Shown here: positions 1 to 8,183 of the stretch, one piece after another
Layout: the number at the start of each line of letters is the position of its first letter
Position numbering within the stretch: position 1 is the stretch's first letter
Assembly: GCA_903928495.1 (NCBI GenBank)
Contig: CAIYQZ010000031.1
Span: forward strand, 21,079-85,078
Length of the DNA: 64,000 nt
Direction: 5' to 3'
Source of the DNA: an uncultured bacterium
GTDB taxonomy: Bacteria; Pseudomonadota; Gammaproteobacteria; Burkholderiales; Burkholderiaceae_C
Program-made: the position numbers and the translations under genes
Notes under the pieces: generated by a model
What the model saw: only the letters and a program-made list of their open reading frames with translations
The model's database searches: none
What the model was told of the DNA's origin: nothing

Positions 1-929
1 CGGCCGAACAGACCCGGCAAAGCTCCCAGCTCAGCCTGGTGGCGGGCGTGGCCACCGCCTGGCTCAACCTGCAAACCAGCGATGCCTTGCTGGCGCTGAC
101 GCAGCAAACCCTGGCCAGTCGCGAGCAGGCGCTGCGCCTGACAGGGTTGCGGCACCAGAATGGCATCGCGTCGGCACTCGAATTGCGCCTGGCCGAGTCG
201 TTGACCGCAGCGGCCCAGGTGGCGCTGGCACAGCAACAGCGGCAGCGTGCGCTTGACCGCAACACTCTGGCGCTGCTGGTGGGGCAACCGGTGGATCAGC
301 CCCTGACCGATGCCGAATTGCGCCCCGCAGGCGACCCGGCCAAAGCCTTGGCCGAAGTGGCGGTGGGCGTGCCGTCCAGTGTGTTGCTGTCGCGGCCCGA
401 TGTGCGCGCTGCCGAGCAGCAACTGGCGGCGGCCAATGCCAACATGGGAGCCGCCCGGGCTGCGTTTTTCCCACGGGTGTCGCTCACGGCCAGCTTGGGT
501 TCTGCCAGCAGCGAGTTGTCGGGGCTGTTCAAAGGGGGCACCTGGGGCTGGGCCTTGGCCCCGCAGGCCTTGTTGCCCATTTTTGACGGCGGAGCCAACC
601 AGGCCAACCTGGCCGCAGCGCAAGCCGCGCGCGATGTGGCGCTGGCACAGTACGAAAAAGCCATCCAAACCGCGTTCAAAGAGGTGAACGATGCGTTGGT
701 CAGCCGCGCGTCGCTGGCCGAGCAACTGCGCGCCCAGACGGCGCTGGTGGCGGCCGAAAGTGAGCGCCTGCGCCTGTCCGAGTTGCGTCTGCGCCAGGGG
801 GTGAGTGGTCAGCTCGATGTGCTGGATGCCCAGCGCAGCCTGTTTGCAGCCCAGCAGGCCCTGCTGCAGGTGCAAACCGCGCAGGTGCTGAACCGGGTGG
901 CCTTGTTCAAGGCCACCGCCGGGTTCTGA
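1..929 (+). CDS. Efflux outer-membrane channel protein, NodT/OprM type (5' truncated)
   Basis: C-terminal 308 residues of an outer-membrane factor that forms the exit duct of a tripartite efflux pump, probably RND type. The frame is open from base 3, so the start, signal peptide and any lipobox lie outside the window. Visible family marks are the repeated alpha-helical hairpin pattern, the phrase VLLSRPDVRAAEQQLAAANA, the FFPRVSLTASLG strand region followed by a glycine-rich stretch, and a second long helical repeat ending VLDAQRSLFAAQQALLQVQ. The inner-membrane pump and periplasmic adaptor genes should lie upstream. It converges on purC across 47 nt that contain a G+C hairpin. The substrate cannot be inferred. 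Confidence 0.9.
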   Translation, partial: AEQTRQSSQLSLVAGVATAWLNLQTSDALLALTQQTLASREQALRLTGLRHQNGIASALELRLAESLTAAAQVALAQQQRQRALDRNTLALLVGQPVDQPLTDAELRPAGDPAKALAEVAVGVPSSVLLSRPDVRAAEQQLAAANANMGAARAAFFPRVSLTASLGSASSELSGLFKGGTWGWALAPQALLPIFDGGANQANLAAAQAARDVALAQYEKAIQTAFKEVNDALVSRASLAEQLRAQTALVAAESERLRLSELRLRQGVSGQLDVLDAQRSLFAAQQALLQVQTAQVLNRVALFKATAGF

Positions 930-942
930 CCGGGCGAGTCAT

Positions 943-967
943 CGGGGCGATGCCGGGTTGCGCCCCG
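943..967. other. G+C hairpin between convergent genes
   Basis: Seven-bp inverted repeat CGGGGCG / CGCCCCG with an 11-nt loop in the short gap between the convergent efflux channel and purC genes. Neither side has a T run, so it is not a canonical intrinsic terminator, though the position suits transcript 3' end protection. Confidence 0.35.
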
Positions 968-976
968 GCTGCACGT

Positions 977-1885
977 TCAACCCACCAGGCGAGTGAGTGC
1001 TTCCTGGTATTTCGCCGAGGTGTTTGCTATTACCTCTTGCGGCAGGTGCGGTGCCGGCGCGGTTTTGTCCCAGCGCACGCCGCCGATGGTGGCAGTGTCC
1101 AGCCAATCGCGCAAAAACTGCTTGTCGTAGCTGGGCGGGTTGCGGCCTTCCTGGTAGCTGTCGGCAGGCCAGTAGCGCGACGAATCGGGTGTCAGCACTT
1201 CGTCCATCAGCACGAGGGTGCCGTCTGCGTCCAGGCCAAACTCGAACTTGGTGTCGGCAATGATGATGCCCTTGGTCAGCGCAATCTCGGCGGCAGCGCT
1301 GTACAGGCGGATGCTGATGTCGCGGATGCGGGTGGCCAGGTCCAGCCCGATCATCTCCACCGTGCGCTCGAAAGTGATGTTTTCGTCATGTTCGCCCACT
1401 GCTGCCTTTGCAGCGGGGGTGTAGATGGGGGCTGGCAGTTTGCTGGCGTTGTTCAGGCCTTCGGGCAAGGACACACCGCACACGCTGCGGCTGGCTTGGT
1501 ATTCCTGCCAGCCGCTGCCCGCCAGGTAGCCGCGCACCACGGCTTCCACGGGAATGGGCTGCAGGCGCTTGACCAGCATGGAGCGGCCCCTCACCTGCGG
1601 AACCTCGGCTGCGGTCACCACGCTTTCGGGCGCTTCTCCGGTCAGGTGGATGGGGCAGATGTTCAGGCCGTTGGGCCCCAGCTTGTCGAACCAGAACAAG
1701 GCCATTTTGGTCAGCAGCTCGCCTTTGCCGGGAATGGGCTCGCCCATGATCACGTCGAACGCGCTGATGCGATCGCTGGCCACCATGAGGATGCGGTCGT
1801 CGCCCACAGCGTAGTTGTCGCGCACCTTGCCGCGCGCCAGCAGGGGCAAGGAGGTGAGAGCAGAGGTGTGCAGTGCAGCGGTCAT
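977..1885 (-). CDS. purC: Phosphoribosylaminoimidazole-succinocarboxamide synthase (SAICAR synthetase)
   Basis: Catalyses ATP-dependent joining of aspartate to CAIR in de novo purine synthesis (cytosol). With start ATG at 1885 the product is 302 aa ([13 protein letters not shown]...), the normal length for the betaproteobacterial form. The open frame extends further upstream but runs through a terminator hairpin and has no family similarity, so the longer start is rejected. Family marks are GKVRDNY near the N terminus, [26 protein letters not shown], and the C-terminal [12 protein letters not shown] and [13 protein letters not shown]. There is no clear Shine-Dalgarno sequence. A perfect 10-bp terminator hairpin lies only 21 nt upstream, pointing to attenuation or separation from fba. 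purE/purK, often adjacent, are not in the window. Confidence 0.96.
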   Translation of the reverse strand: MTAALHTSALTSLPLLARGKVRDNYAVGDDRILMVASDRISAFDVIMGEPIPGKGELLTKMALFWFDKLGPNGLNICPIHLTGEAPESVVTAAEVPQVRGRSMLVKRLQPIPVEAVVRGYLAGSGWQEYQASRSVCGVSLPEGLNNASKLPAPIYTPAAKAAVGEHDENITFERTVEMIGLDLATRIRDISIRLYSAAAEIALTKGIIIADTKFEFGLDADGTLVLMDEVLTPDSSRYWPADSYQEGRNPPSYDKQFLRDWLDTATIGGVRWDKTAPAPHLPQEVIANTSAKYQEALTRLVG

Positions 1886-1906
1886 GGCGGGGGGCAAGGG
1901 TGCGGG

Positions 1907-1942
1907 AAAAAGAAAAAAGGCCCGTTGAACAGTCAACGGGCC
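1907..1942 (-). terminator. Rho-independent terminator or attenuator between fba and purC
   Basis: Perfect 10-bp inverted repeat (GGCCCGTTGA / TCAACGGGCC, loop 4 nt) followed on the minus strand by a T-rich run (TTTTTTCTTTTT). It suits termination of the fba transcript. It also lies in what would be the leader of purC, 21 nt before its ATG. Confidence 0.85.
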
Positions 1943-1969
1943 CAGGGCTTGGGCAAACCATTCGGACCG

Positions 1970-1975
1970 ATTATC
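1970..1975 (-). promoter_or_regulatory. Candidate -10 box for purC upstream of the terminator hairpin
   Basis: GATAAT on the minus strand between the fba stop and the hairpin at 1919-1942. A convincing -35 was not found. If used, the purC leader would contain the terminator-like hairpin. Confidence 0.3.
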
Positions 1976-2025
1976 GCCAAGTCCGCTGGTTGCTTTGTGG
2001 GTTGATGTGCGAGAGAAAACTGGCT

Positions 2026-3090
2026 TCAGTTCACCACCTGGGCCAGCAGGCCTTGGCTGTATTTGGCGGCCATCACGCTCAGTGAGTCGCCTTTGATTTT
2101 GCCGCCCTGACCCTCGCAACCGAACTCCAGGTAGCGCTGCTTGCACACGGCTTTGGCGGCTTCGCGGGCAGGCTTGAGCCATTCGCGGGCGTCGAACTTG
2201 TCGGGGTTTTCAGCCAGAAACTTGCGCACGGCCCCGGTCATGGCCAGGCGGATGTCGGTGTCGATGTTGATTTTGCGCACGCCGTGTTTGATGGCTTCCT
2301 GGATCTCTTCCACCGGCACGCCATAGGTTTCTTTCATCTTGCCGCCGTACTGGTTGATGACGGCCAGCAACTCTTGCGGCACGCTGGAGCTGCCATGCAT
2401 CACCAGGTGCGTGTTGGGGATGCGGGCGTGGATTTCCTTCACGCGGCTGATGGCCAGGATGTCGCCCGTGGGCTTGCGGCTGAACTTGTAGGCACCGTGG
2501 CTGGTGCCAATGGCAATGGCCAGTGCATCGAGTTGCGTGGCTTTCACGAACACGGCTGCTTCTTCGGGGTCGGTCAACATTTGGCTGTGGTCCAGCTTGC
2601 CCACGGCACCCACACCGTCTTCTTCCCCTGCATCACCGGTTTCCAGGTTGCCCAGGCAGCCCAGCTCGCCTTCCACCGTCGCGCCGATTTTGTGCGCCAT
2701 GGCCACGACTTTTTGGGTGACATCCACGTTGTATTCGAACGATGCCGGGGTTTTGCCGTCGGACATTAGCGAGCCGTCCATCATCACCGAGCCAAAACCC
2801 AGGTTCAGCGCGCCCTGGCAGATCTCAGGGCTGGTGCCATGGTCCTGGTGCATCACCAGGGGAATGTGGGGGTAGGCCTCGCAAGCGGCCTGAATGAGGT
2901 ACTTGATGAAATGTTCGCCCGCGTACTTGCGTGCACCGGCGCTGGCTTGCAGGATGACGGGTGCACCCACCTCGTCGGCGGCCGCCATGACGGCCTGCAC
3001 CTGCTCCAGGTTGTTGACGTTGAATGCCGGAATGCCGTAACCATTGACCGCCGCGTGGTCGAGCAGTTCGCGCATGGAAACAAGTGCCAT
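2026..3090 (-). CDS. fba: Fructose-bisphosphate aldolase, class II (Calvin-cycle subtype)
   Basis: Zinc-dependent reversible aldol cleavage of fructose-1,6-bisphosphate to DHAP and glyceraldehyde-3-phosphate in glycolysis/gluconeogenesis. The 354-aa length and sequence match the class IIB subtype also found in cbb operons, so the gene is sometimes called cbbA. Visible motifs are the catalytic/zinc segment HQDHGTSPE (H81, D83, H84), GTSHGAYKF and VMHGSSSVP with further zinc-ligand histidines, and [11 protein letters not shown] for phosphate binding. Start ATG at 3090 is preceded by a GGGGGA ribosome site about 5 nt away. It lies 85 nt downstream of pyk on the same strand. A tandem 11-bp repeat sits just upstream. 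No other cbb genes are in the window, so a Calvin-cycle role is not supported here. Confidence 0.96.
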   Translation of the reverse strand: MALVSMRELLDHAAVNGYGIPAFNVNNLEQVQAVMAAADEVGAPVILQASAGARKYAGEHFIKYLIQAACEAYPHIPLVMHQDHGTSPEICQGALNLGFGSVMMDGSLMSDGKTPASFEYNVDVTQKVVAMAHKIGATVEGELGCLGNLETGDAGEEDGVGAVGKLDHSQMLTDPEEAAVFVKATQLDALAIAIGTSHGAYKFSRKPTGDILAISRVKEIHARIPNTHLVMHGSSSVPQELLAVINQYGGKMKETYGVPVEEIQEAIKHGVRKINIDTDIRLAMTGAVRKFLAENPDKFDAREWLKPAREAAKAVCKQRYLEFGCEGQGGKIKGDSLSVMAAKYSQGLLAQVVN

Positions 3091-3109
3091 GAAAATCCCC
3101 CAAAAAAGT

Positions 3110-3131
3110 TGGTAACCAGTTGGTAACCAGT
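3110..3131. repeat. Tandem 11-bp direct repeat upstream of fba
   Basis: TGGTAACCAGT occurs twice head to tail (3110-3120 and 3121-3131), about one helical turn per unit, each built on the palindromic core GGTAACC. It begins 19 nt upstream of the fba start codon. Geometry and position suggest a regulator binding site; the regulator is unknown. Confidence 0.55.
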
Positions 3132-3175
3132 CGGATTTTAATGACGCAGGCCTTGCAGCCGCTTGACAGCAGGGT

Positions 3176-4603
3176 TCAGTCGGCGCGGCAAATCTTCAGC
3201 ATGTTGGTGCCACCGGGGGCACCCATCGGTTCGCCGCAGGTGATGGCGTACAGGTCGCCACTGGCCAGACCACCTTTTCCCTTGAGGCGCGCTTCGGCTT
3301 GTTTCAGGGCTGTGTCCCGGTCACTGCTGGTGTCCATCAGCAGGGGACGCACATTGCGGTACAGCGCCATCTTGCGCTGGCTGGCTTGGGTGGCGGTCAG
3401 GGCGTAAATGGGCATGCCCACGTTGTGACGGCTCATCCACAGCGCGGTGGAGCCTGATTCGGTCAGTGCCACAATGGCCTTGGCGCCGAGGTGGTACGCC
3501 GTGAACAGCGCACCCATGGCAATGGATTGGTCGATGCGGCCAAAGGTTTTGCCCACGAACGACGCATCCAGGTTGTGGTCGCTCGCATGTTCGGCCATCT
3601 GGCAGATGTTGGCCATTTCCTTCACGGTTTCCAGCGGGAATTTGCCGGCAGCCGTCTCGGCGCTAAGCATCACCGCGTCGGTTCCGTCGAGCACGGCATT
3701 GGCCACGTCGCTCACCTCTGCGCGGGTCGGCACGGGGGCCAGAATCATGCTTTCCATCATCTGTGTGGCGGTGATGGCCACTTTGTCGTGCTCACGCGCC
3801 AGCTTGATCATGCGTTTTTGCAGGGCAGGTACAGCGGCGTTACCGACTTCCACGGCCAAGTCGCCGCGCGCGACCATGATGCCGTCGCTGGCGCGCAGGA
3901 TGTTTTCCAGCTCAGGGATGGCCTCGGCGCGTTCGATCTTGGCAATCAGCCCGGCTCGGTGTCCGTCCGGCGCAGCCACATTGCACAGTTGGCGGGCCAG
4001 TTCCATGTCAGTGGCGTTTTTGGGAAAGCTCACGGCCACATAGTCAGCCCGCAGCGCCATGGCGGTTTTGATGTCCTCCATGTCTTTACCCGTCAGGGCT
4101 GGTGCGGTGAGGCCGCCCCCCTGTTTGTTGATGCCCTTGTTGTTGGACAGTTCACCGCCCATCACCACGGTGGTGTGCACGGCCAGTCCTTTGACGGCCT
4201 CCACTTTCATCACGATCAGGCCATCGTTGAGCAGCAACATGTCGCCTGGCTTCACGTCTCGGGGCAGCTCTTTGTAGTCCAGTCCCACGCCGTGTTCATC
4301 CCCCAACTCCGTGCGGGCAGCGTCCAGCACAAAGGCCGCGCCGTTCTCCAGCATGACTTTGCCTTCGGCAAATTTGCCCACGCGGATTTTCGGGCCTTGC
4401 AGGTCGGCCATGATGGCCACTTCGGTGCCGGCACGCTGTGCCGCATCACGCACCATGTTGGCCCGGTTGATGTGGTCCTGTGCGGTGCCATGAGAGAAGT
4501 TCAGTCGCACCACGTTCACACCGGCGCGGATCATCGCTTCCAGGATTTCGGGTGAGTTGGACGCAGGGCCCAGGGTGGCAACAATTTTGGTGGCGCGTGG
4601 CAT
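3176..4603 (-). CDS. pyk: Pyruvate kinase
   Basis: Transfers phosphate from phosphoenolpyruvate to ADP in the last step of glycolysis. The 475-aa product starts [15 protein letters not shown], has VVRLNFSHG with active-site residues, [29 protein letters not shown] (the lysine-containing active-site region), [14 protein letters not shown] and the ATQMMESMI segment followed by [22 protein letters not shown]. The C-terminal domain around 350-475 is the usual allosteric half. A hairpin lies in the leader at 4626-4643 and a TATAAC -10-like box at 4647-4652. fba follows 85 nt downstream on the same strand, making a short glycolytic gene pair. Confidence 0.96.
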   Translation of the reverse strand: MPRATKIVATLGPASNSPEILEAMIRAGVNVVRLNFSHGTAQDHINRANMVRDAAQRAGTEVAIMADLQGPKIRVGKFAEGKVMLENGAAFVLDAARTELGDEHGVGLDYKELPRDVKPGDMLLLNDGLIVMKVEAVKGLAVHTTVVMGGELSNNKGINKQGGGLTAPALTGKDMEDIKTAMALRADYVAVSFPKNATDMELARQLCNVAAPDGHRAGLIAKIERAEAIPELENILRASDGIMVARGDLAVEVGNAAVPALQKRMIKLAREHDKVAITATQMMESMILAPVPTRAEVSDVANAVLDGTDAVMLSAETAAGKFPLETVKEMANICQMAEHASDHNLDASFVGKTFGRIDQSIAMGALFTAYHLGAKAIVALTESGSTALWMSRHNVGMPIYALTATQASQRKMALYRNVRPLLMDTSSDRDTALKQAEARLKGKGGLASGDLYAITCGEPMGAPGGTNMLKICRAD

Positions 4604-4625
4604 GTGTGTCTCCGTTTAATGTTGT

Positions 4626-4643
4626 GGGTGGAGCTCTCCACCC
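4626..4643 (-). promoter_or_regulatory. Leader hairpin and -10 box upstream of pyk
   Basis: Eight-bp inverted repeat GGGTGGAG / CTCCACCC with a 2-nt loop (more realistically a shorter stem with a 4-nt loop) lies 22 nt before the pyk ATG. TATAAC at 4652-4647 on the minus strand just upstream could be the -10 box, putting the hairpin at the 5' end of the mRNA. Confidence 0.35.
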
Positions 4644-4792
4644 AACGTTATAGATGTAACTTCGTTTCAATTATCGGTTTGATTCGTTACTGTTGAGTTA
4701 CGAATCGGCGCACCCCTGTGGTCTGCAATGTCAAAATGTGGCACCAAGACAGAAGCACTCTCTTGCAGACTCCCTTATCGACAAGGATTTTC

Positions 4793-5149
4793 ATGACCAC
4801 CCCCGGACCTGCTGATACCCTGGACACAGCGGCACTGAACGACCTCAAAGACATGCTGGGTGACGCTCTGGCCGAAATCGCCGACAGCTTTCTGGAGGGG
4901 CTTGACGGCGAGGTCACGGCCATTCAGCAAGCCTTGGGGGCAGACAAGCTGGCCGTGCGTGCGGCAGCGCACTCGCTCAAGGGCAGTGCTGGCAACATGG
5001 GCGCACGTGTACTGGCTGCGCTTGCGTCATCCATTGAAAAAGCCGCCGTCGAGGGTGACATGGCGCGGTGTGCTGAACTGAGTGTTGGGCTGCCTGAAGC
5101 CGCTGCACAGGCCCGGCAGGCGCTGACGGCCTACATTGCACAGCCCTGA
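4793..5149 (+). CDS. Stand-alone Hpt (histidine phosphotransfer) domain protein
   Basis: Small phosphorelay intermediate of 118 aa. The signature AAHSLKGSAGNMGA places the phospho-accepting histidine at residue 60 in a four-helix-bundle pattern, and nothing else is present. Start ATG 4793 is chosen because ACAAGGA lies 5-6 nt upstream; the frame extends 25 codons further up without family character. It runs tail-to-tail (30-nt gap) with the REC-PAS-GGDEF-EAL gene at 5180, whose receiver domain is a natural candidate partner, although the two are not co-transcribed. A kinase donor is not encoded next to it. Confidence 0.88.
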   Translation: MTTPGPADTLDTAALNDLKDMLGDALAEIADSFLEGLDGEVTAIQQALGADKLAVRAAAHSLKGSAGNMGARVLAALASSIEKAAVEGDMARCAELSVGLPEAAAQARQALTAYIAQP

Positions 5150-5179
5150 CCCTTTGTAACCTCGCAAACTGCCACCGGT

Positions 5180-7267
5180 TCAGGCTTTGCCCGCCCCGAA
5201 CTGGCTCAGTTTGGGGCCGATGTCTGACGGTGGCACCGGCTTGCTGATGAAGTAACCCTGAATTTCTGTGGCGCCCAGCGCTTCCATGAAGTCGCACTGG
5301 CGTTGCGTTTCCACACCCTCGGCAATGGTGGTCAATTGCAGCGACTGTGCAATCGCCGTGATGGCGCGGATGATGGCGCGGTCGGCCTCGGTCTCGGTCA
5401 CGCGTTTCACAAACGCCCGGTCGATCTTGATGGTGTCGATGGGAAACTGCAGCAGGTATTCCAGCGACGAGTGCCCGATGCCAAAGTCGTCGATGGCCAC
5501 CTTGAAGCCCAGCTTGCGCAGGCTGGCCAGCAATTCGATGGCCCTGTCCGGGTTTTGCATGGCCAGACTCTCGGTGATTTCCAGCTCAATCAGGCTGGGA
5601 TCAACCTGGGCCCTGTTGACGGCATCCAGAATCAGGTCTTTGAGATCACTGCCCAGAAACTGCCGGGGCGACAGGTTCACAGCCACGCGCAATGGTGTCC
5701 CGGCATCTGCCCACAGTTTCGCCTGTCGGCAGGCTTCGCCCAGCACCCAGGCCCCCACCTCATGGATGAGCCCCATGTCTTCCAATAAGGGGATGAATTG
5801 AGCGGGGGAGACCATGCCCCGTGTCGGGTGGTTCCAGCGCAGGAGAGACTCAACCCCCACGATGGAGGCCGTGCGCAATGCGAGCTGGGGCTGGTAGTGC
5901 AACTCAAACTGCCCGCTTTGCAACGCGCGGCGAAGGTCCAGTTCCACATCCAGCGAACCGAACGAGCGGTTCATTTCCAGATTGCCACCCGTTTTGGATG
6001 TTTTGAAACCGGATGCCCTGGCGTGCTGCTGCGCGTCTTTGGCCAGTGTCAGCAATTGCTCTGCCTCATGCCCGTGCTGAGGCCCCAGGGCAAGACCTGC
6101 GCACACGGAAACAAAAATCTCCTGCCCGTAAATGGAGAAGGGGTTGTCCAGTGAGAGCAGGATGCGTTCGAGCTTGTCCTCGGCGTCCTGTTCGTTGGCG
6201 CCGCGCAAGGCCAGGGCAAATTCATCGCCGCCCACACGTGCCAAGCCAACGTAGCCAGTGGACATCGACTTGATGCGTTGTGCCACCTGTACCAGAAGGG
6301 CATCGCCTGCAGCCTCGCCCAGTGCGTCGTTCACGCGGTGGAAGCGCGCCAGGTCGATCCAGCAGACCATGACCACGTCGTTGCCCAAGTCGAGGCTGGT
6401 CAGCACCTCGCGCACCTGGCGCACGAACATGCGCCGGTTGGCCAGCCCGGTGAGTTCATCGTGCAACGCCAGGTAGTCCACCAGCGCCTGCGTGCGCCGT
6501 GAATCGGTCACGTTCTGGAACGCGCCAAACACGCGCACCGGCTGCCCTGGTTCGGTCTCGTCGGCCCGCTCACCGGTCATGGTGATGATGCGTTCGGCCG
6601 AGCTGGCCTTCTCAGGCAGGCGGAATTCGATGTCCATCTTGCCTGCCGCAAAACCCAGTGCTGCGAACGACTGGCGCACGCGCAGCCGGTCGCCGGGGTG
6701 CACCAATTGCAGCAGCGCGGTCAGCGTGGTGGGCAGCTCGTTGTCCAGGCCCAGCAAGGTGGAGCCGTCTTCAGACCATTCCAGCTTGTCGGTGTCCACT
6801 GTCCATTCCCAGAAGCCCAGGCCCGCGATGCGGCGAGCGGATGCCTGGCGCTGGCGCGTACCACGGACTTCCCGGTTGAGTTCGCTGCTGCGCAGCGCGT
6901 AGCGCACCCGTTGTGCCAGCAGCGGGAAGTTGATGGGCTTGGTGATGAAATCGGTGGCACCGGCAGTGAAGGCGCGCTCGATCGATTCGAGGTCTTCGCT
7001 GCCTGTGAGCATGATGATGGGGGTGACATCGTGATCGACACGCCGGATCTGTCCACATGCTTCAAAACCATCGACACCGGGCATCTGCACGTCCATCAGC
7101 ACCAGGTCAGGGCGGTGTTCCAGGAATGCAGCCACACCGGAAGCGCCGTTTTCTGCCACCAGTACCCGATAGCCCTGTTTGCCCAAGACGGCCTGCACCA
7201 GCTTGCGGGTGGTGGGGTCGTCGTCAACGGCCAGCAGTGTCAGCGAGGCAGCAGTGGGTGAACTCAC
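5180..7267 (-). CDS. Response regulator with PAS-like, GGDEF and EAL domains (cyclic-di-GMP turnover)
   Basis: Signal-controlled c-di-GMP enzyme of 695 aa, read from GTG 7267 (MSSPTAASLTLLAVDDDP). REC domain 10-125 with phosphorylatable D59 and K110; PAS-like fold about 145-258; GGDEF domain 262-425 with intact GGDEF at 346-350 but no RxxD inhibitory site before it; EAL domain 440-690 with ESL (473-475) in place of EAL, the metal-binding glutamate retained, plus NLSPRQF, EITES, DDFG (593-596) and AEGVE. The phosphodiesterase residues look complete; the cyclase half has unusual IDLARFHRVND and NDALGEAAGD segments (Glu where His is usual), so its activity is less certain. The frame opens 27 codons further upstream, but the N terminus there is proline-rich and unlike a domain. 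Converges on the Hpt gene. Confidence 0.9.
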   Translation of the reverse strand: MSSPTAASLTLLAVDDDPTTRKLVQAVLGKQGYRVLVAENGASGVAAFLEHRPDLVLMDVQMPGVDGFEACGQIRRVDHDVTPIIMLTGSEDLESIERAFTAGATDFITKPINFPLLAQRVRYALRSSELNREVRGTRQRQASARRIAGLGFWEWTVDTDKLEWSEDGSTLLGLDNELPTTLTALLQLVHPGDRLRVRQSFAALGFAAGKMDIEFRLPEKASSAERIITMTGERADETEPGQPVRVFGAFQNVTDSRRTQALVDYLALHDELTGLANRRMFVRQVREVLTSLDLGNDVVMVCWIDLARFHRVNDALGEAAGDALLVQVAQRIKSMSTGYVGLARVGGDEFALALRGANEQDAEDKLERILLSLDNPFSIYGQEIFVSVCAGLALGPQHGHEAEQLLTLAKDAQQHARASGFKTSKTGGNLEMNRSFGSLDVELDLRRALQSGQFELHYQPQLALRTASIVGVESLLRWNHPTRGMVSPAQFIPLLEDMGLIHEVGAWVLGEACRQAKLWADAGTPLRVAVNLSPRQFLGSDLKDLILDAVNRAQVDPSLIELEITESLAMQNPDRAIELLASLRKLGFKVAIDDFGIGHSSLEYLLQFPIDTIKIDRAFVKRVTETEADRAIIRAITAIAQSLQLTTIAEGVETQRQCDFMEALGATEIQGYFISKPVPPSDIGPKLSQFGAGKA

Positions 7268-7414
7268 GTTGGGCTTTCGTGGCGGGGGCTGTGGACGGCT
7301 GGGATGGTGGGCCCATTGTAGGCAAACCCGCGCCAGAGCTGTGACCACCGGGCGTTTCCGGTGGTGGTGTTGTGGACGCTGTGGCGAACTTCACACGGTG
7401 CTGCTGGAGATGGG

Positions 7415-7474
7415 ATCAAAAAAATATACGGAAAAGACACCCATCGCTTGATGGATATGAAATGTCAGCTATTT
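7415..7474 (+). repeat. Interspersed ~50-nt repeat, copy A (3' of the PAP2 gene)
   Basis: Contains atcaaaa ... cccatcgcttgatgg ... cagctatt, matching the other copies in this window. It overlaps the PAP2 stop codon (7473-7475) and lies in the 205-nt gap between the PAP2 gene and the GGDEF-EAL gene. Nothing else is evident in that gap. Confidence 0.6.
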
Positions 7475-8183
7475 ATTTGCGATGTGTCAGGTGCCACAAG
7501 ACTGCGCCCAGTGACCAGCACAGCCAAACCGTCCACAGGGTGTGGCTCATGAAGTGGGCGCCCCTCATTTGCTGGCTGATGCCGAGCAGTGCACCGGTGG
7601 CCAGGGCAACCCACATCCAGCGACGCGCCAGCGACGGGTGTGTGGGCTTCAGCCAGAAGTGTGCCGCCACGAACGCGAAGCCCGTCGATGCATGCCCCGC
7701 CGGAAAGCACCCCCCGGGGCCACCGTCCAGCTGCCCCCAGGCCCAGTGAGACACATAACGGGCTGCTCCACCAAACACCTCCAGATCCCAGGGGCAACTC
7801 GTGCGGCTGATTCCTTTGAGAACGACCACCACCACCAACGCTGTCCAGACGCTGCCTACCAGTCCGGCGCGTTCACGTGGTGTGAGCCGTTTCAGGGGGC
7901 CCAGTGGCCAGATGGCCAGCAACGTGAGGCCCCACAACACCACCCAGCCCAGGGTGCGCGCCGCTTGGTGCATGACGTTGGACAACACGGGGTGGAACTG
8001 CCACGGGAAACCGTTCGGCCCTCCCACCCATTGGGCCAACGGCACGTCCAGACCCGACAGATCCCATGCCAGCACCGCCAGCAGACCCCACAGCACCGTG
8101 GGCCAGGGGGAGGTGCGGGGTGTGCTGGCTGCCGCTTCAACTGGCGCAGGCACGGAAGAGGTCCAGCGCGGGGTTGTATGCAC
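7473..8183 (-). CDS. PAP2-family membrane phosphatase
   Basis: Membrane-bound phosphatase of the type 2 phosphatidic acid phosphatase superfamily (236 aa, roughly five to six membrane segments, hydrophobic runs near 30-48, 78-95, 110-123, 165-178, 188-203, 215-231). Motifs: K123-x6-CP (Cys replaces the usual Arg), PAGH at 161-164, and RGAHFMSH with H210/H214. These fit the subfamily often found beside lipid A phosphoethanolamine transferase genes. The ATG at 8183 lies 47 nt inside the 3' end of eptA in another frame, so the two are translationally close; a start further in is possible. From context I infer a lipid A or undecaprenyl/phospholipid phosphatase; the substrate is not shown by sequence. 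Confidence 0.85.
   Translation of the reverse strand: MHTTPRWTSSVPAPVEAAASTPRTSPWPTVLWGLLAVLAWDLSGLDVPLAQWVGGPNGFPWQFHPVLSNVMHQAARTLGWVVLWGLTLLAIWPLGPLKRLTPRERAGLVGSVWTALVVVVVLKGISRTSCPWDLEVFGGAARYVSHWAWGQLDGGPGGCFPAGHASTGFAFVAAHFWLKPTHPSLARRWMWVALATGALLGISQQMRGAHFMSHTLWTVWLCWSLGAVLWHLTHRK

Noticed and set aside
1886..2182. Longer N terminus for PurC (frame open to 2182)
   Set aside because: It would run through the terminator hairpin and into fba; the ATG at 1885 gives normal family length.
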